NCBI GenBank assembly: GCA_004144175.1
Contig: SEFT01000006.1
Span: 124,001 to 188,000 of the forward strand
DNA: 64,000 nt
Reading direction: 5' to 3'
Origin: Sphingobacteriales bacterium
Lineage (GTDB): Bacteria > Bacteroidota > Bacteroidia > Chitinophagales > Chitinophagaceae
Shown here: piece after piece, positions 51,543-61,085 of the stretch
Layout of the letters: every line of letters starts with the position of its first letter
Numbering within the stretch: the first letter of the stretch is position 1
Position numbers and translations under genes: made by a program
Notes under the pieces: model-generated
Seen by the model: the letters and a program-made list of their open reading frames with translations, nothing else
Databases searched by the model: none
What the model was told of the DNA's origin: nothing

Positions 51543-52436
51543 TTATCGGTAAGCTTCCGATACTTCAGTTATCTGGCGTATCTGTATGTTGCGGTACCAG
51601 GCTTCTGCCCCTTCCGATTGTATTTGTATAACACCCCGGGTAAGAGTTGTTAGCATACCCATGTCATTTTTGCGCCGGGAGTTTTTCAACCGCATTACGA
51701 CCATGCCGTTCACTATATGTATGCTGCTGTCGCCGAGGCATATCAATTCCAATGTATTCCATTCTCCGTGCGGCTTTTCATAATCCTTGCCCCTGCGGCA
51801 GCGGCCCGCTACGCCATCATCGCCAAATATGCGTAAGGAATCGGTCGGCTCATAGATCCAGGCGTCTTCATTGTCTTGCAGCCTGCGGGCTGCTTTAATA
51901 TCCATTAGTGGCCCCAGTGCATAATAATCGCCCATATCGGCCTCCTGTATCTGGAATTCCTGCGAGTTCATCCACACATTCCAGAACTTGCCATGCGGGC
52001 CGTAGCAATGATATAGTATTCCATTATCCCTTTTTGCATTTAGCCGGGGCTCATATTTCTTTTCACCCCATTTAAATTCCAGCTTCAGGTGATAATTTTC
52101 GTATTCTTTTTTTGTTGTCAATCCACCGTATATCTGTCCTGAAATATGCAGGTAAGGCTTGCCATCCACCGCTTCTATCTTATATACGCTTAAGGGGTCG
52201 TTGTTAAGTCCTATCGGAGTACCATTCATTCCATCCCCCTTCGGGTAGCCCGGCAGGTCAACCGAATAATGAGGTACACCGATCCATTTGTCCCAGTGAG
52301 ACAGGCTGCTATCAAGCAGGGTTGTCCAGACAATTTCCTTAGGCACAGGTGCCGGGACGGGTGTATCATGTTTACAGCCATTCAATGCGATAGCACAAAT
52401 CAGTATAATGGTAGCCAATGAAAGTCTGATGAACAT
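51543..52436 (-). CDS. DUF1080 (3-keto-disaccharide hydrolase-like) lipoprotein
   Basis: 297 residues. The signal peptide ends in a lipobox (ALNGC, Cys near 21). The concanavalin-like DUF1080 fold includes YENYHLKLEFKWGEKKYEPR, NGILYHCYG, and ESGAEAWYRNIQIRQI-type ends (here EGAEAWYRNIQIRQI). The family includes 3-keto-glycoside hydrolases and is widespread in Bacteroidota. A periplasmic or surface sugar-related role is likely. Confidence 0.85.
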   Translation of the reverse strand: MFIRLSLATIILICAIALNGCKHDTPVPAPVPKEIVWTTLLDSSLSHWDKWIGVPHYSVDLPGYPKGDGMNGTPIGLNNDPLSVYKIEAVDGKPYLHISGQIYGGLTTKKEYENYHLKLEFKWGEKKYEPRLNAKRDNGILYHCYGPHGKFWNVWMNSQEFQIQEADMGDYYALGPLMDIKAARRLQDNEDAWIYEPTDSLRIFGDDGVAGRCRRGKDYEKPHGEWNTLELICLGDSSIHIVNGMVVMRLKNSRRKNDMGMLTTLTRGVIQIQSEGAEAWYRNIQIRQITEVSEAYR

Positions 52437-52536
52437 ATCTGCTGTATTTATTATAACGATGCTAACATAGACACAGGAATTGATGGTAGCAAAAAAAATA
52501 GTTACGAAATCTAATTTTCAGGATAATTTGCCGCGT

Positions 52537-53637
52537 ATGCAAGTAAAAGATATCATGCAGGCACTGGAAGCCTTTGCCCCGCTCACCTACCAGGAAGGCT
52601 ACGACAATAGCGGATTGCAAGTAGGCAATGCAGGCGATGAAATAAAGGGCGTATTGCTGACACTGGACGTAACGGAAGAGGTATTGCAGGAAGCATTGGA
52701 CAGGAATTGTAATATGATAGTCGCCCATCACCCGGTCATATTCTCGGGGCTGAAGCGGCTGACGGGCAGGGGGTACGTAGAGCGCATCGTACAAAAAGCA
52801 ATAAAAAATGACCTTAATATATATGCGGCCCATACCAATATGGACAATGCGCGCTATGGTGTGAATGCCAAAATAGCCCTTAAGCTTGGGCTAAAGGGCA
52901 CAGCCATACTATCGATGATGATGGATACGCTACGCAAACTGTACACCTTTGCCCCTGCCGATGCTGCCGATAAAGTTAGAGAGGCATTATTTGACGCTGG
53001 TGCGGGTGATATTGGCAGGTATAGGGAATGCAGTTTCAATACCCAGGGCAAAGGAACCTTTAAACCTGATGCAGATGCCGACCCGGCTATAGGCCAGGCC
53101 GGCGGGCCGCGAGAGTTGGTAGACGAGGTGAAAATAGAGGTGCTGGTACAAAAGCACAAGGAGGCAAAAGTGCTGAAAGCATTATTTGACAGTCACCCCT
53201 ATGAAGAAGTGGCCTATGAATTCATCGCCCTGCAAAACCCCAACCAGGAACTGGGCGCTGGCCTGATCGGCACCCTGCCGCAGCCTATGGATGAAACAGA
53301 GTTCCTAAAATTCCTGAGGGATACCATGAAAACAGACTGCATCCGCCATACGGCCCTGCGGGGGAAGAAAATAGAGCGGGTAGCGGTCTGCGGCGGCTCG
53401 GGCAGCTTTCTGCTGAAAGAGGCCATTGGTGCAGGTGCTGATATCTTCATAACAGGAGATTTTAAATATCACCAATTCTTCGATGCCGACGGGCAAACCA
53501 TTATTGCCGATATAGGGCACTATGAGAGTGAGCAGTTTACAGTTGAATTATTTGAAGAAATACTTACGGAAAAATTTCCTAATTTTGCCATTCTTTTATC
53601 AAATACATCCACGAATCCCGTAAAATATTTTTGCTGA
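52537..53637 (+). CDS. Nif3-like dinuclear-metal-centre protein
   Basis: 366 residues from the ATG at 52537; an ATG at 52483 would add 18 residues. YQEGYDNSGLQVG at the start, IVAHHPVIFSGLKRL (metal-binding His pair), AAHTNMDNARYGVN, and ITGDFKYHQFFDADG near the end identify Nif3/YbgI (DUF34) with the extra PII-like insertion (~130-235) found in longer members. Suspected GTP cyclohydrolase-type or metal-dependent hydrolase; the real function is unsettled. The stop is followed after one base by the start of the next gene. Confidence 0.9.
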   Translation: MQVKDIMQALEAFAPLTYQEGYDNSGLQVGNAGDEIKGVLLTLDVTEEVLQEALDRNCNMIVAHHPVIFSGLKRLTGRGYVERIVQKAIKNDLNIYAAHTNMDNARYGVNAKIALKLGLKGTAILSMMMDTLRKLYTFAPADAADKVREALFDAGAGDIGRYRECSFNTQGKGTFKPDADADPAIGQAGGPRELVDEVKIEVLVQKHKEAKVLKALFDSHPYEEVAYEFIALQNPNQELGAGLIGTLPQPMDETEFLKFLRDTMKTDCIRHTALRGKKIERVAVCGGSGSFLLKEAIGAGADIFITGDFKYHQFFDADGQTIIADIGHYESEQFTVELFEEILTEKFPNFAILLSNTSTNPVKYFC

Positions 53638-53638
53638 T

Positions 53639-54400
53639 ATGGCTAATGTAAAAGACTTTTCAGTTGAAGAAAAGCTGACCGCTGTCCTGACGTTGCAGAA
53701 GATCGACTCAAAGATCGATGAGATCAAGACTCTGAAAGGAGAGCTGCCAATGGAGGTTAAAGATCTGGAAGACGAGATCGAAGGCCTGCAAACCCGCCTG
53801 CAAAACATTGATGCTGAGATCAATAGCATCAACAACTTCATCGAGGCAAAGACCAACGGCAAGAAAGAAGCCCAGGCGCTCATTAAGAAATATGAGAAGC
53901 AGGCTGAGAACGTAAAGAACAACCGCGAGTTTGAAGCGATAAATAAAGAGACCGAGCTGCAGGAACTGGAAGTAAGGCTGAACGACAAGCATATAAAAGA
54001 TGCTACATATGAGCTAAAAGACCGCGGCAACCAGCGCCTGAAGACCGAAGAAAGAATGCAGCAGGTACAGGAAGCCCTGAACCAGAAGAAAGCTGAACTG
54101 GAAAAGATCATCGGCGAAACAGAGAAAGAAGAAAAAGTGCTGAGCGAAAAATCGGAGACTGCAAAGGCAAAGGTTGACCCGCGCCTGCTTACAGCCTACG
54201 ACCGTATCCGCACCAGCTACCGCAATGGCCTGGCAGTAGTGCCTATCCTGCGCGACTCTTGCGGCGGATGCTTCAACGTGATACCTCCACAGCGCCAGTC
54301 AGAAATTCGCCAGCACAAGAAGATCATCGTGTGCGAACACTGTGGCCGTATTCTGGTAGACAACGATATGAACGACCAGATATCTGCTGAGAATAAATAA
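53639..54400 (+). CDS. Coiled-coil zinc-ribbon protein
   Basis: 253 residues. A long coiled coil (~20-180) precedes a C4 zinc ribbon: CGGCFNVIPPQRQ and CEHCGRILVD (two CxxC pairs). This is the CT398/FlaC-like DUF164 family, common beside Nif3 in Bacteroidota. It starts one base after the Nif3-like gene, so the two are translationally coupled. A chaperone or nucleic-acid role has been suggested for the family, but nothing is established. Confidence 0.88.
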   Translation: MANVKDFSVEEKLTAVLTLQKIDSKIDEIKTLKGELPMEVKDLEDEIEGLQTRLQNIDAEINSINNFIEAKTNGKKEAQALIKKYEKQAENVKNNREFEAINKETELQELEVRLNDKHIKDATYELKDRGNQRLKTEERMQQVQEALNQKKAELEKIIGETEKEEKVLSEKSETAKAKVDPRLLTAYDRIRTSYRNGLAVVPILRDSCGGCFNVIPPQRQSEIRQHKKIIVCEHCGRILVDNDMNDQISAENK

Positions 54401-54421
54401 TTGCAGATTTTGATATTTTTG

Positions 54422-54450
54422 AAAAAGGAGTCCGTTGGGCTCCTTTTTGT
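54422..54450 (+). terminator. Terminator of the Nif3/Zn-ribbon unit
   Basis: A 12-bp stem, AAAAAGGAGTCC against GGGCTCCTTTTT, with a GTT loop and then GTTTT, 21 bases after the stop codon. Confidence 0.88.
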
Positions 54451-54490
54451 TTTAACAAAGAGGAGTAAACTAAGTATGTAACTTTAATAC

Positions 54491-55345
54491 ATGCGAATCT
54501 TGCTATACTCCCTTTTATTCTTTTCCTCAACGGTAGCTACTGCAACAGGGGTTGATTCCGCATTTATTGCTACCGTTACACAATATGCCGCGCGACAGCT
54601 GGGGTTACCGCAGGGTCAATATTTTACCGCCTGGGAAGGTAATGAGGAGCCTTATTACTGTTTGTTCGTCTCTTACGCCGACACGGTAAAGACGCTACCA
54701 GAGGCGCATATATACATACCATGCACAATAAAAAAGGAAGCTGATAGTGTTGCGAAACATTATGTAAACAATGGGTACGAAGTGCTTTTATACAAAGTAC
54801 ATGCTAACTCAGATACGAAAATGCACGCGAGGCTTTTGCAATATAGCAGGGAAGCCATCTGTTTTATCGTGTTTCATGAACTGGCGCATAACTATGCATT
54901 TAAGAATCTATGGCTGCCCTATGCCTATCACGAGGCTATGTGCGATGTGATAGCCGCCTTTGGTACAGAGCATTTCGCGAGGGAGACTCATCTTATTGAT
55001 GTAAAGTCTGCTCAAACATTTGCACGAAAGACGGAACGCGTTTACCATGCAGTAAACAAATGTGTTGTAAAGGTGAATGAGCATAGCCTTGGCAGAACAC
55101 AATATCATCGCAGCTGCGAGCGGCAAATACAAAGGTTACTGAAGGGAACAGACAGCTTTATGCGCGACCGATTCCAATACCCGGTAAACAACGGGTTTTT
55201 GCTTAAGAATGGATACTATTCTACTTATTACTTCAAGCTGAAAAAGTGGATGGAAGAGGACGGCACCCTTAGCGTTTTCCTTGCGCGGATGAAAAGACTT
55301 TTTCCAAAGTCGCTTGATAATAAAGAACGGATGCTTAAATGGTGA
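54491..55345 (+). CDS. Secreted putative zinc-dependent protease-like protein
   Basis: 284 residues. Signal peptide (ILLYSLLFFSSTVATATG). A zincin motif VFHELAHNYAF (HExxH) lies near residues 126-136, followed by a helix YHEAMCDVIAAF that could supply the third ligand. Basic residues follow. I do not recognise a named family; the motif supports a metallopeptidase. It is somewhat AT-richer than its neighbours. Confidence 0.6.
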   Translation: MRILLYSLLFFSSTVATATGVDSAFIATVTQYAARQLGLPQGQYFTAWEGNEEPYYCLFVSYADTVKTLPEAHIYIPCTIKKEADSVAKHYVNNGYEVLLYKVHANSDTKMHARLLQYSREAICFIVFHELAHNYAFKNLWLPYAYHEAMCDVIAAFGTEHFARETHLIDVKSAQTFARKTERVYHAVNKCVVKVNEHSLGRTQYHRSCERQIQRLLKGTDSFMRDRFQYPVNNGFLLKNGYYSTYYFKLKKWMEEDGTLSVFLARMKRLFPKSLDNKERMLKW

Positions 55346-55443
55346 GCAGGTCAAATATGTTCAGGCTAAATGTATTTTTCGGAGTCTGTGTTATTGGTTA
55401 ATTCCTGATATTACAAACATGTAACAGATTCGTGTTATGCTTT

Positions 55444-55460
55444 GCGCGTCGCCGACGCGC
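55444..55460. other. GC-rich hairpin upstream of etfB
   Basis: A perfect 7-bp stem, GCGCGTC against GACGCGC, with loop GCC, followed by TTT. It may be a weak terminator of the upstream gene. The gap 55346-55565 also has a TAGGTTTG box (55503-55510), a possible etfB promoter -7 element. Confidence 0.35.
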
Positions 55461-55565
55461 TTTAATCCTAACGGCCCGTTCGGCATAGTCAAAGTTTTGA
55501 CGTAGGTTTGCAAACAATTTAGCCGATTAAGGCATATATAATATAGAACAACAAATTTACTTCTG

Positions 55566-56309
55566 ATGAAGATTTTAGTTTGTATCAGTCAGGTACCTGA
55601 CACTACTACCAAGATCGCTTTTAGCGACAATAACAGCAAATTCAATACACAGGGTGTTACGTTCATCATCAATCCCTACGATGAGTGGTATGCACTGGTA
55701 CGCGCACTGGAGCTGAAAGAGGCCGGTACTGCAACAGCCGTACACCTGGTAACTGTGGGTAAGGCAGATGCCGAGCCTGTGATACGCAAGGCGCTGGCGC
55801 TGGGTGGCGACGAGGCGATACGCATAGATGCCGAAAGCGACGACCCTTATGTGGTAGCTGCACAGATAGCTGAATATGCAAAAAGCGAAGGTTACGACCT
55901 GGTACTTTGCGGTAAAGAATCTATCGATTATAATAATGCTTCTGTTGGCGCTATGCTGGCCGAACTGCTGGATATGAACTTCATCGGTTTTGCTACCAAC
56001 CTGCAGATAGCAGGCGGTACTGCTACTGTGAAGCGCGAGATAGAAGGCGGTGAAGAAACAAATACCTCACCATTGCCGCTGGTAGTATCTTGCCAGAAGG
56101 GTATGGCCGAGGCGCGTATACCTAACATGCGCGGCATCATGGCAGCACGCACCAAGCCATTGAAAGTGGTTCCGGCTGCGGGTGTTGAGGCGCTTACCAG
56201 CATCGTTTCTTACGATCTTCCTCCTGCAAAAACAGGTGTGAAAATGTACACGGCAGATAATGTGGACGAACTGGTATCTGCACTGCACAGCGATGCTAAA
56301 GTGATCTAA
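55566..56309 (+). CDS. etfB: Electron transfer flavoprotein, beta subunit
   Basis: 247 residues, normal length. Start MKILVCISQVPDT, the AMP-binding stretch (LVLCGKESIDYNNASVG) and the recognition loop before PLPLVVSCQKGMAEARIPNM match EtfB. With EtfA it passes electrons from acyl-CoA dehydrogenases to the quinone pool. It is 40 bases upstream of etfA in the same direction. Confidence 0.96.
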   Translation: MKILVCISQVPDTTTKIAFSDNNSKFNTQGVTFIINPYDEWYALVRALELKEAGTATAVHLVTVGKADAEPVIRKALALGGDEAIRIDAESDDPYVVAAQIAEYAKSEGYDLVLCGKESIDYNNASVGAMLAELLDMNFIGFATNLQIAGGTATVKREIEGGEETNTSPLPLVVSCQKGMAEARIPNMRGIMAARTKPLKVVPAAGVEALTSIVSYDLPPAKTGVKMYTADNVDELVSALHSDAKVI

Positions 56310-56349
56310 AAAAACTATTTCTTAATCTGACCTTTTCGAAACTAATAAT

Positions 56350-57327
56350 ATGTCTGTAATCGTTTTAGCAGAACACAGCCAGGGCGCTTTTAAGAAGAAG
56401 AGCTTTGAAGCCATACAATATGCAGCAGCCATAGCGCAAAGCATGGGCACTACCGCTACTGCCATAGTACTGGGCGATGCGCCAGAAGCCAATATGCAAA
56501 CACTGGGACAATACGGTGCCCAAAAAGTGATAAACATTGCCGATGCACGCCTGAACGACCTGCACGCACGCGCTTATGCAAAAGCGGTAATAGCTGCTGC
56601 ACAAAAAGAAGGCGCTAAAGTAATAGTAGCCAGCCACGATGTAACTGGTAAATCTGTTGCGCCACGTGTAGCTGCCCGTCTGAAGGCTGGTATGGTAGCC
56701 GGTGCAGTATCGCACCCCGACCTAAGCAAAGGCTTCGTAGTAAAGAAGAACGTATTCTCGGGTAAGGCTTTTGCATACGCTAACATTACCAGCGATGTAA
56801 AAGTGGTAACCCTGCTGCCTAACACCTTCCCGGTAAAGAAAGGCGAAGGATCGGCTACGGTTGAGAAGCTGGATGTAAGCTTCGAAGACAAAGACTTCAG
56901 TGTAGTAGTAAAAGAAACAAATAAAGTGACGGGTGCTATTCCGCTTTCGGAAGCTGAACTGGTAGTATCTGGTGGCCGCGGACTGAAAGGCCCTGAGAAC
57001 TGGGGTATACTGGAAGACCTGGCAGGCAGCCTTGGCGCTACGCTGGCATGTTCGCGCCCTGTGGCCGACTCACATTGGCGTCCGCACCACGAGCACGTTG
57101 GCCAAACAGGTGGTACCATTCGCCCGAACCTGTACATTGCCGTAGGTATCTCCGGCGCTATACAGCACCTTGCAGGTGTTAACGGTTCTAAGACCATCGT
57201 TGTGATCAACAAAGATCCCGAAGCTCCTTTCTTCAAAGCTGCCGACTATGGTATAGTAGGCGATGCACAGGAAATAGTTCCGAAGCTGACAGCCGCGATC
57301 AAAAAATTCAAAGAGAACCACAACTAG
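56350..57327 (+). CDS. etfA: Electron transfer flavoprotein, alpha subunit
   Basis: 325 residues. The FAD-binding C-terminal domain has VVSGGRGLKGPENW, VADSHWRPHHEHVGQTG, LYIAVGISGAIQHLAGVNGS and ADYGIVGDAQEIVP, all diagnostic for EtfA. It holds FAD and forms a heterodimer with EtfB. Followed by a strong terminator. Confidence 0.97.
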   Translation: MSVIVLAEHSQGAFKKKSFEAIQYAAAIAQSMGTTATAIVLGDAPEANMQTLGQYGAQKVINIADARLNDLHARAYAKAVIAAAQKEGAKVIVASHDVTGKSVAPRVAARLKAGMVAGAVSHPDLSKGFVVKKNVFSGKAFAYANITSDVKVVTLLPNTFPVKKGEGSATVEKLDVSFEDKDFSVVVKETNKVTGAIPLSEAELVVSGGRGLKGPENWGILEDLAGSLGATLACSRPVADSHWRPHHEHVGQTGGTIRPNLYIAVGISGAIQHLAGVNGSKTIVVINKDPEAPFFKAADYGIVGDAQEIVPKLTAAIKKFKENHN

Positions 57328-57354
57328 TAGCTGGTAATCTTAATGATATAAGGT

Positions 57355-57389
57355 AAAGGATGGGCTGATGCTCATCCTTTATTTTTTTT
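57355..57389 (+). terminator. Terminator of etfBA
   Basis: Stem AAAGGATGGGC against GCTCATCCTTT (one G-T pair), loop TGAT, then ATTTTTTTT. Confidence 0.9.
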
Positions 57390-57428
57390 GTCAACTCTTT
57401 AATAACTTTAGCAGACGAACATGGAATA

Positions 57429-58553
57429 ATGCCAATAGGGTTTTTTGCTATACTGATATTTATGCTGGCTCTTGCCCAACCTGCCCATGCGCAATATGTA
57501 GAACTCGTAGGGGCAGATACCTCAGACAAGCGCATAAAAGCAGCTACGAACTTCCTGGTGTCCTACCTTAAAGAATTTAATGACCGTAAGCTGCCCGACT
57601 ATAGCCGATATTGGAGTAAAGAAGACTGCAAACGCTCTACGCTGCCCGATAATATTGTGTATAGCATTTCCGATGATTATCCTACCTACCAGTTTTGCAA
57701 GACGCCCACCATCTTCTACGCACTGCCTTACGATGATTATGTTCATCTGAAAACGCTATTCTATAATTATGATAGTTCCGGTAAAGTGTTTCCTTGGGCC
57801 ATCACCAATCATTATGTGGCGCTGGATGGGCATACAAGTAAGCCTTATTTTATTAGTGAACTGGAGTTGAAGAAGAAGAACTATAAAACGGTTCGTAAAC
57901 GGAATATAATCTATCACTTTCCGGCATTGCACAGGTTTGACCGCAGGGTTAGTAAGACAATGCTTAAGCGATTGGAGCAGATAGAGCAAGATTGGGGATT
58001 CAAACCCGTTCCTGTCCATTATTACTTTGCTGATAATCCGCAGCAGCTTACAGCGATGCGAGGTATGGACTATGTCTTTGCTATGGATGAAATGGCACCT
58101 AACGGCATCTCATACCCCCAGCACGGAATGATATTCAGCCAGGGTATGGGCGAGGGTTATTTGCATGAGGTATTGCATATGTACTTCAATCCCGCCTATC
58201 CAAAGTCTCCGATGACGCATGCGCTGGTATATTATTATGGCGGCGGTATCGGTCATGATTTCGATTGGATCATCAACCGGATGGCGCGTTATCTTACTGC
58301 CTATCCTGACACCGACCTTACTAATTACGTGGAGTTGCGTTCAAAAGATAAGATGCTGCATATAAGCCATACAGTAAATGGCCTGCTGCTGAAAATGATA
58401 GATAAGAAAGATGGCGTGGCAGGTTTAAAAAGGGCTTTGACTTACGCGACTACAGATGAGTTATTAAAAAAAGAATTTGGTTTGGAGCCCAAAGACCTGA
58501 ACGAATTTCTGCGAAAAGAGTTCGGCAAGTATGCGTCCAATACTGCTGAATAA
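57429..58553 (+). CDS. Secreted putative gluzincin-like protein
   Basis: 374 residues. Signal peptide (FFAILIFMLALAQPAHAQ). A zinc-binding helix GEGYLHEVLHMYFNP contains HEVLH (HExxH), preceded by a HGMIFSQGMG strand; Asp/Glu later in the chain could complete the site. The C-terminal helix repeats (TTDELLKKEFGLEPKDLNEF) look like the tail of peptidase MA-like proteins. The family was not identified with certainty. It is separate from the other HExxH protein at 54491 and not homologous in an obvious way. Confidence 0.6.
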   Translation: MPIGFFAILIFMLALAQPAHAQYVELVGADTSDKRIKAATNFLVSYLKEFNDRKLPDYSRYWSKEDCKRSTLPDNIVYSISDDYPTYQFCKTPTIFYALPYDDYVHLKTLFYNYDSSGKVFPWAITNHYVALDGHTSKPYFISELELKKKNYKTVRKRNIIYHFPALHRFDRRVSKTMLKRLEQIEQDWGFKPVPVHYYFADNPQQLTAMRGMDYVFAMDEMAPNGISYPQHGMIFSQGMGEGYLHEVLHMYFNPAYPKSPMTHALVYYYGGGIGHDFDWIINRMARYLTAYPDTDLTNYVELRSKDKMLHISHTVNGLLLKMIDKKDGVAGLKRALTYATTDELLKKEFGLEPKDLNEFLRKEFGKYASNTAE

Positions 58554-58712
58554 TATTATCGGCAGGTTAATATTGAATTTTTTAAAATGTATTTTTTGAA
58601 GATAACGTATTGATAATAAATAAGTTTTTGTGAGCGATACACGCATTGCTTTTTTTCATTCTTTTTTCTGTATGCCGTTGGGTAAATTTGAGCCTCAAAT
58701 AGGTACGGCCAC

Positions 58713-58916
58713 ATGCCTTTTTTCAGAGTAGTTTTTGCCGACAACAGTATCATTTCCTGCGAAGAAGAGAAGAACGTGGTGCCTTATAATACAGACCTGT
58801 ATTATGAGAAGGACAACGACAAGCTCATATTTGCTTACATAAGGGCAGAGAATGCCGCCGAAGCAAATAAGATCGCAAAGGATCTGATCGAAAGGACAAA
58901 AGAAGGACGCAAGTAG
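58713..58916 (+). CDS. Small hypothetical protein
   Basis: 67 residues. Beta strands at the start (FFRVVFADNSIISC) and a helix at the end (ENAAEANKIAKDLIERTK). Possibly a small alpha/beta protein; no family recognised. Its stop codon lies in the loop of the hairpin at 58902-58924. Confidence 0.6.
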   Translation: MPFFRVVFADNSIISCEEEKNVVPYNTDLYYEKDNDKLIFAYIRAENAAEANKIAKDLIERTKEGRK

Positions 58917-58924
58917 CGTCCTTC
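58902..58924. terminator. Terminator overlapping a stop codon
   Basis: A perfect 9-bp stem, GAAGGACGC against GCGTCCTTC, with loop AAGTA, which contains the TAG of the small gene. The convergent acetyltransferase gene ends 5 bases further on. Confidence 0.65.
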
Positions 58925-58928
58925 TTCC

Positions 58929-59504
58929 TTATATGCTGCTGTCGTTCCCATCATTCCTGCGTATCACTTTGCAAGGGTTGCCTGCCGCTATCACATCGGC
59001 CGGTACGTCTTTGGTCACCACACTGCCTGCTCCTATAATGGCGCGGTCGCCAATGGTGACGCCGGGGCATATGATGGCGCCACCGCCCACCCATACATGC
59101 GTGCCTATCATTACAGGCTTGGCAAATTCAAGCCCCAATGCGCGTTCTTTCCAGTCCGTAGGGTGCGTTGCTGTGTAGATCTGTACCGAGGGGGCAAACA
59201 GCGTATTATCGCCAATCTTTACCCGCATTACATCCAGCACCACACAGTTGAAGTTGAAGAATACATTGTTGCCTACTTCTATGTTGTAGCCATAGTCGCA
59301 GTAGAAGGGCGGCTGCAGCCATAGGTTGTCGCCTTGTACGGGTATAAGTTCTTTCAGTATCTCTTGCCGACGTGCGCTTTCATTTTCGGGCAGGTCGTTC
59401 AGTTGTTTAATCAGCAACCTCGCTCTAAGCCTGTCTTCTACCAGTACGGGATCGAGCGGATTGTACAATTCGCCCGCAAGCATTTTGCCTTTTTCTGTTT
59501 TCAT
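58929..59504 (-). CDS. Sugar O-acetyltransferase (hexapeptide repeat, maltose/galactoside type)
   Basis: 191 residues from the ATG at 59504; the longer version is a non-coding extension. N-terminal helices (MKTEKGKMLAGELYNPLDPV) and left-handed beta-helix turns with YGYNIEVGNNVFFNFNCVVL, the His site in YTATHPTDW, HVWVGGGAIICPGVTIGDRA and VVTKDVPADVIAAGNP. Matches Maa/LacA acetyltransferases. The acceptor sugar is unknown. Confidence 0.92.
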   Translation of the reverse strand: MKTEKGKMLAGELYNPLDPVLVEDRLRARLLIKQLNDLPENESARRQEILKELIPVQGDNLWLQPPFYCDYGYNIEVGNNVFFNFNCVVLDVMRVKIGDNTLFAPSVQIYTATHPTDWKERALGLEFAKPVMIGTHVWVGGGAIICPGVTIGDRAIIGAGSVVTKDVPADVIAAGNPCKVIRRNDGNDSSI

Positions 59505-59703
59505 CTGTGTTGATATGTATGATGATGGATACTGCATGAAAACTATGCCCGCCACCTGAAAAACAGACATATATAGGGCTGCGCGCCACGCATTGTAATC
59601 GGTTATGTCTTAACTTTGTATAGCACGCAGTTGTACGATTGTACAAGTTGCTGCCCGGGCCTTCCGGCCCCATTATCACTTATAAGAGAATCCTGTATTC
59701 CGG

Positions 59704-61077
59704 ATGCTGTATGCGATTGTAGATATTGAGACGACAGGGAGTTATGCTTTAGGAAACGGCATTACCGAGATCGCCATTGCCATACACGACGGTAGGGAAA
59801 TACTCGATTTCTACGAAACGCTGGTAAACCCCCACCGCCACATACCCATCTTCATACAGTCGCTTACCGGCATCACCAACGATATGGTAGCCAATGCGCC
59901 ATCGTTTGCGGAAGTAGCGGGCAAGATAAATGAGCTGCTGCAGGATAAGGTCTTTGTGGCGCACAATGTCAATTTCGACTACTCCTTTGTAAAACACCAA
60001 CTGGAAGCAGCAGGGTACCAGTACGATGCCCGCAAGCTATGTACCGTGCGCCTGTCGCGCAAGATACTGCCGGGGCTTAAGAGCTATAGCCTGGGCAAGC
60101 TATGCCACCAGGTAGGCATCCGCCTTACCAATCATCACCGTGCAGGTGGCGATACCATGGCTACGGCCCACCTCTTTACCATGCTGATGGAAGAGGATAA
60201 GGAAGGGGTGATACACGGTATGCTGAAGGGCCGCAACCGCGAGCAGTACATACCCCCGCATGTGCCCGTAGAGCAGATAGACAACCTGCCGCAAACGCCG
60301 GGTGTGTACTACTTCTACGATGCCAAGGGCAAGATCGTATATGTAGGCAAGGCGGTCAATATCTTTAAGCGGGTAAAAAGCCATTTCTCCAACAACAAGC
60401 CCAATAAACAGAAACAGGATTTTCTGCGCGATATATACCGCATCAGCTATAAGGAATGTGCTACCGACCTGATGGCGCATATACTGGAGAGCGTAGAGAT
60501 ACGCAGGCTATGGCCGGTGTATAACCGCAGCCAGCGAGGCTACCTGCCGCAGTTTGGCCTGCTGGTATATGAGGACCGCAATGGCTATAAGCGACTGGCT
60601 ATTGAAAAAAACAAGCATCAACTGAAGCCCGTATATACCTTCAATACCATAGTGGAAGGCCATCAACGGCTGCGTGAACTGATAGCAGAGTTCCAGCTAT
60701 GTACCAGGCTATGCAACCTAGCCAAAGGTGCCGACTGCGAGCATGGAGTATTGGGCGATGGCTGTGCCGACCCATGTACTTCTACCGAGGGCGTAGATGT
60801 TTATAATGATAGAGTAGATAGTGCCATAAGCTGGCTGCAAAAGCAGCTGCCTACATTTGCACTGCTGGATGTAGGCATCGGGCAGGATGAGCAGAGTTGT
60901 ATACTGATGAAAGGTGGCAACTTCTACGGTATGGGCTACATCACCAATGGCAGAGCGCTCGATAATATAGAGCAACTGCAAAAAGACATAGAGCCACTAC
61001 AGGACAATGACTATATCCGCAACCTCATCTATAAACACGCAGCAGCTTTCCCGGAGAAGTGTGTAGCGTTTTCTTAA
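59704..61077 (+). CDS. DnaQ-like exonuclease fused to GIY-YIG nuclease (Cho/UvrC-like)
   Basis: 457 residues. N-terminal 3'-5' exonuclease (AIVDIETTGSYALGNGITEI, HNVNFDYSFV, HRAGGDTMATAHLF; ~1-170), then a GIY-YIG domain (TPGVYYFYDAKGKIVYVGKA, ~198-275) and a UvrC-C-like part with cysteine residues (CEHGVLGDGCADPC). This is the fused form related to E. coli Cho and DNA polymerase III epsilon-like proteins, probably in DNA repair. The exonuclease motifs appear complete. Confidence 0.9.
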   Translation: MLYAIVDIETTGSYALGNGITEIAIAIHDGREILDFYETLVNPHRHIPIFIQSLTGITNDMVANAPSFAEVAGKINELLQDKVFVAHNVNFDYSFVKHQLEAAGYQYDARKLCTVRLSRKILPGLKSYSLGKLCHQVGIRLTNHHRAGGDTMATAHLFTMLMEEDKEGVIHGMLKGRNREQYIPPHVPVEQIDNLPQTPGVYYFYDAKGKIVYVGKAVNIFKRVKSHFSNNKPNKQKQDFLRDIYRISYKECATDLMAHILESVEIRRLWPVYNRSQRGYLPQFGLLVYEDRNGYKRLAIEKNKHQLKPVYTFNTIVEGHQRLRELIAEFQLCTRLCNLAKGADCEHGVLGDGCADPCTSTEGVDVYNDRVDSAISWLQKQLPTFALLDVGIGQDEQSCILMKGGNFYGMGYITNGRALDNIEQLQKDIEPLQDNDYIRNLIYKHAAAFPEKCVAFS

Positions 61078-61085
61078 TTGATAGG

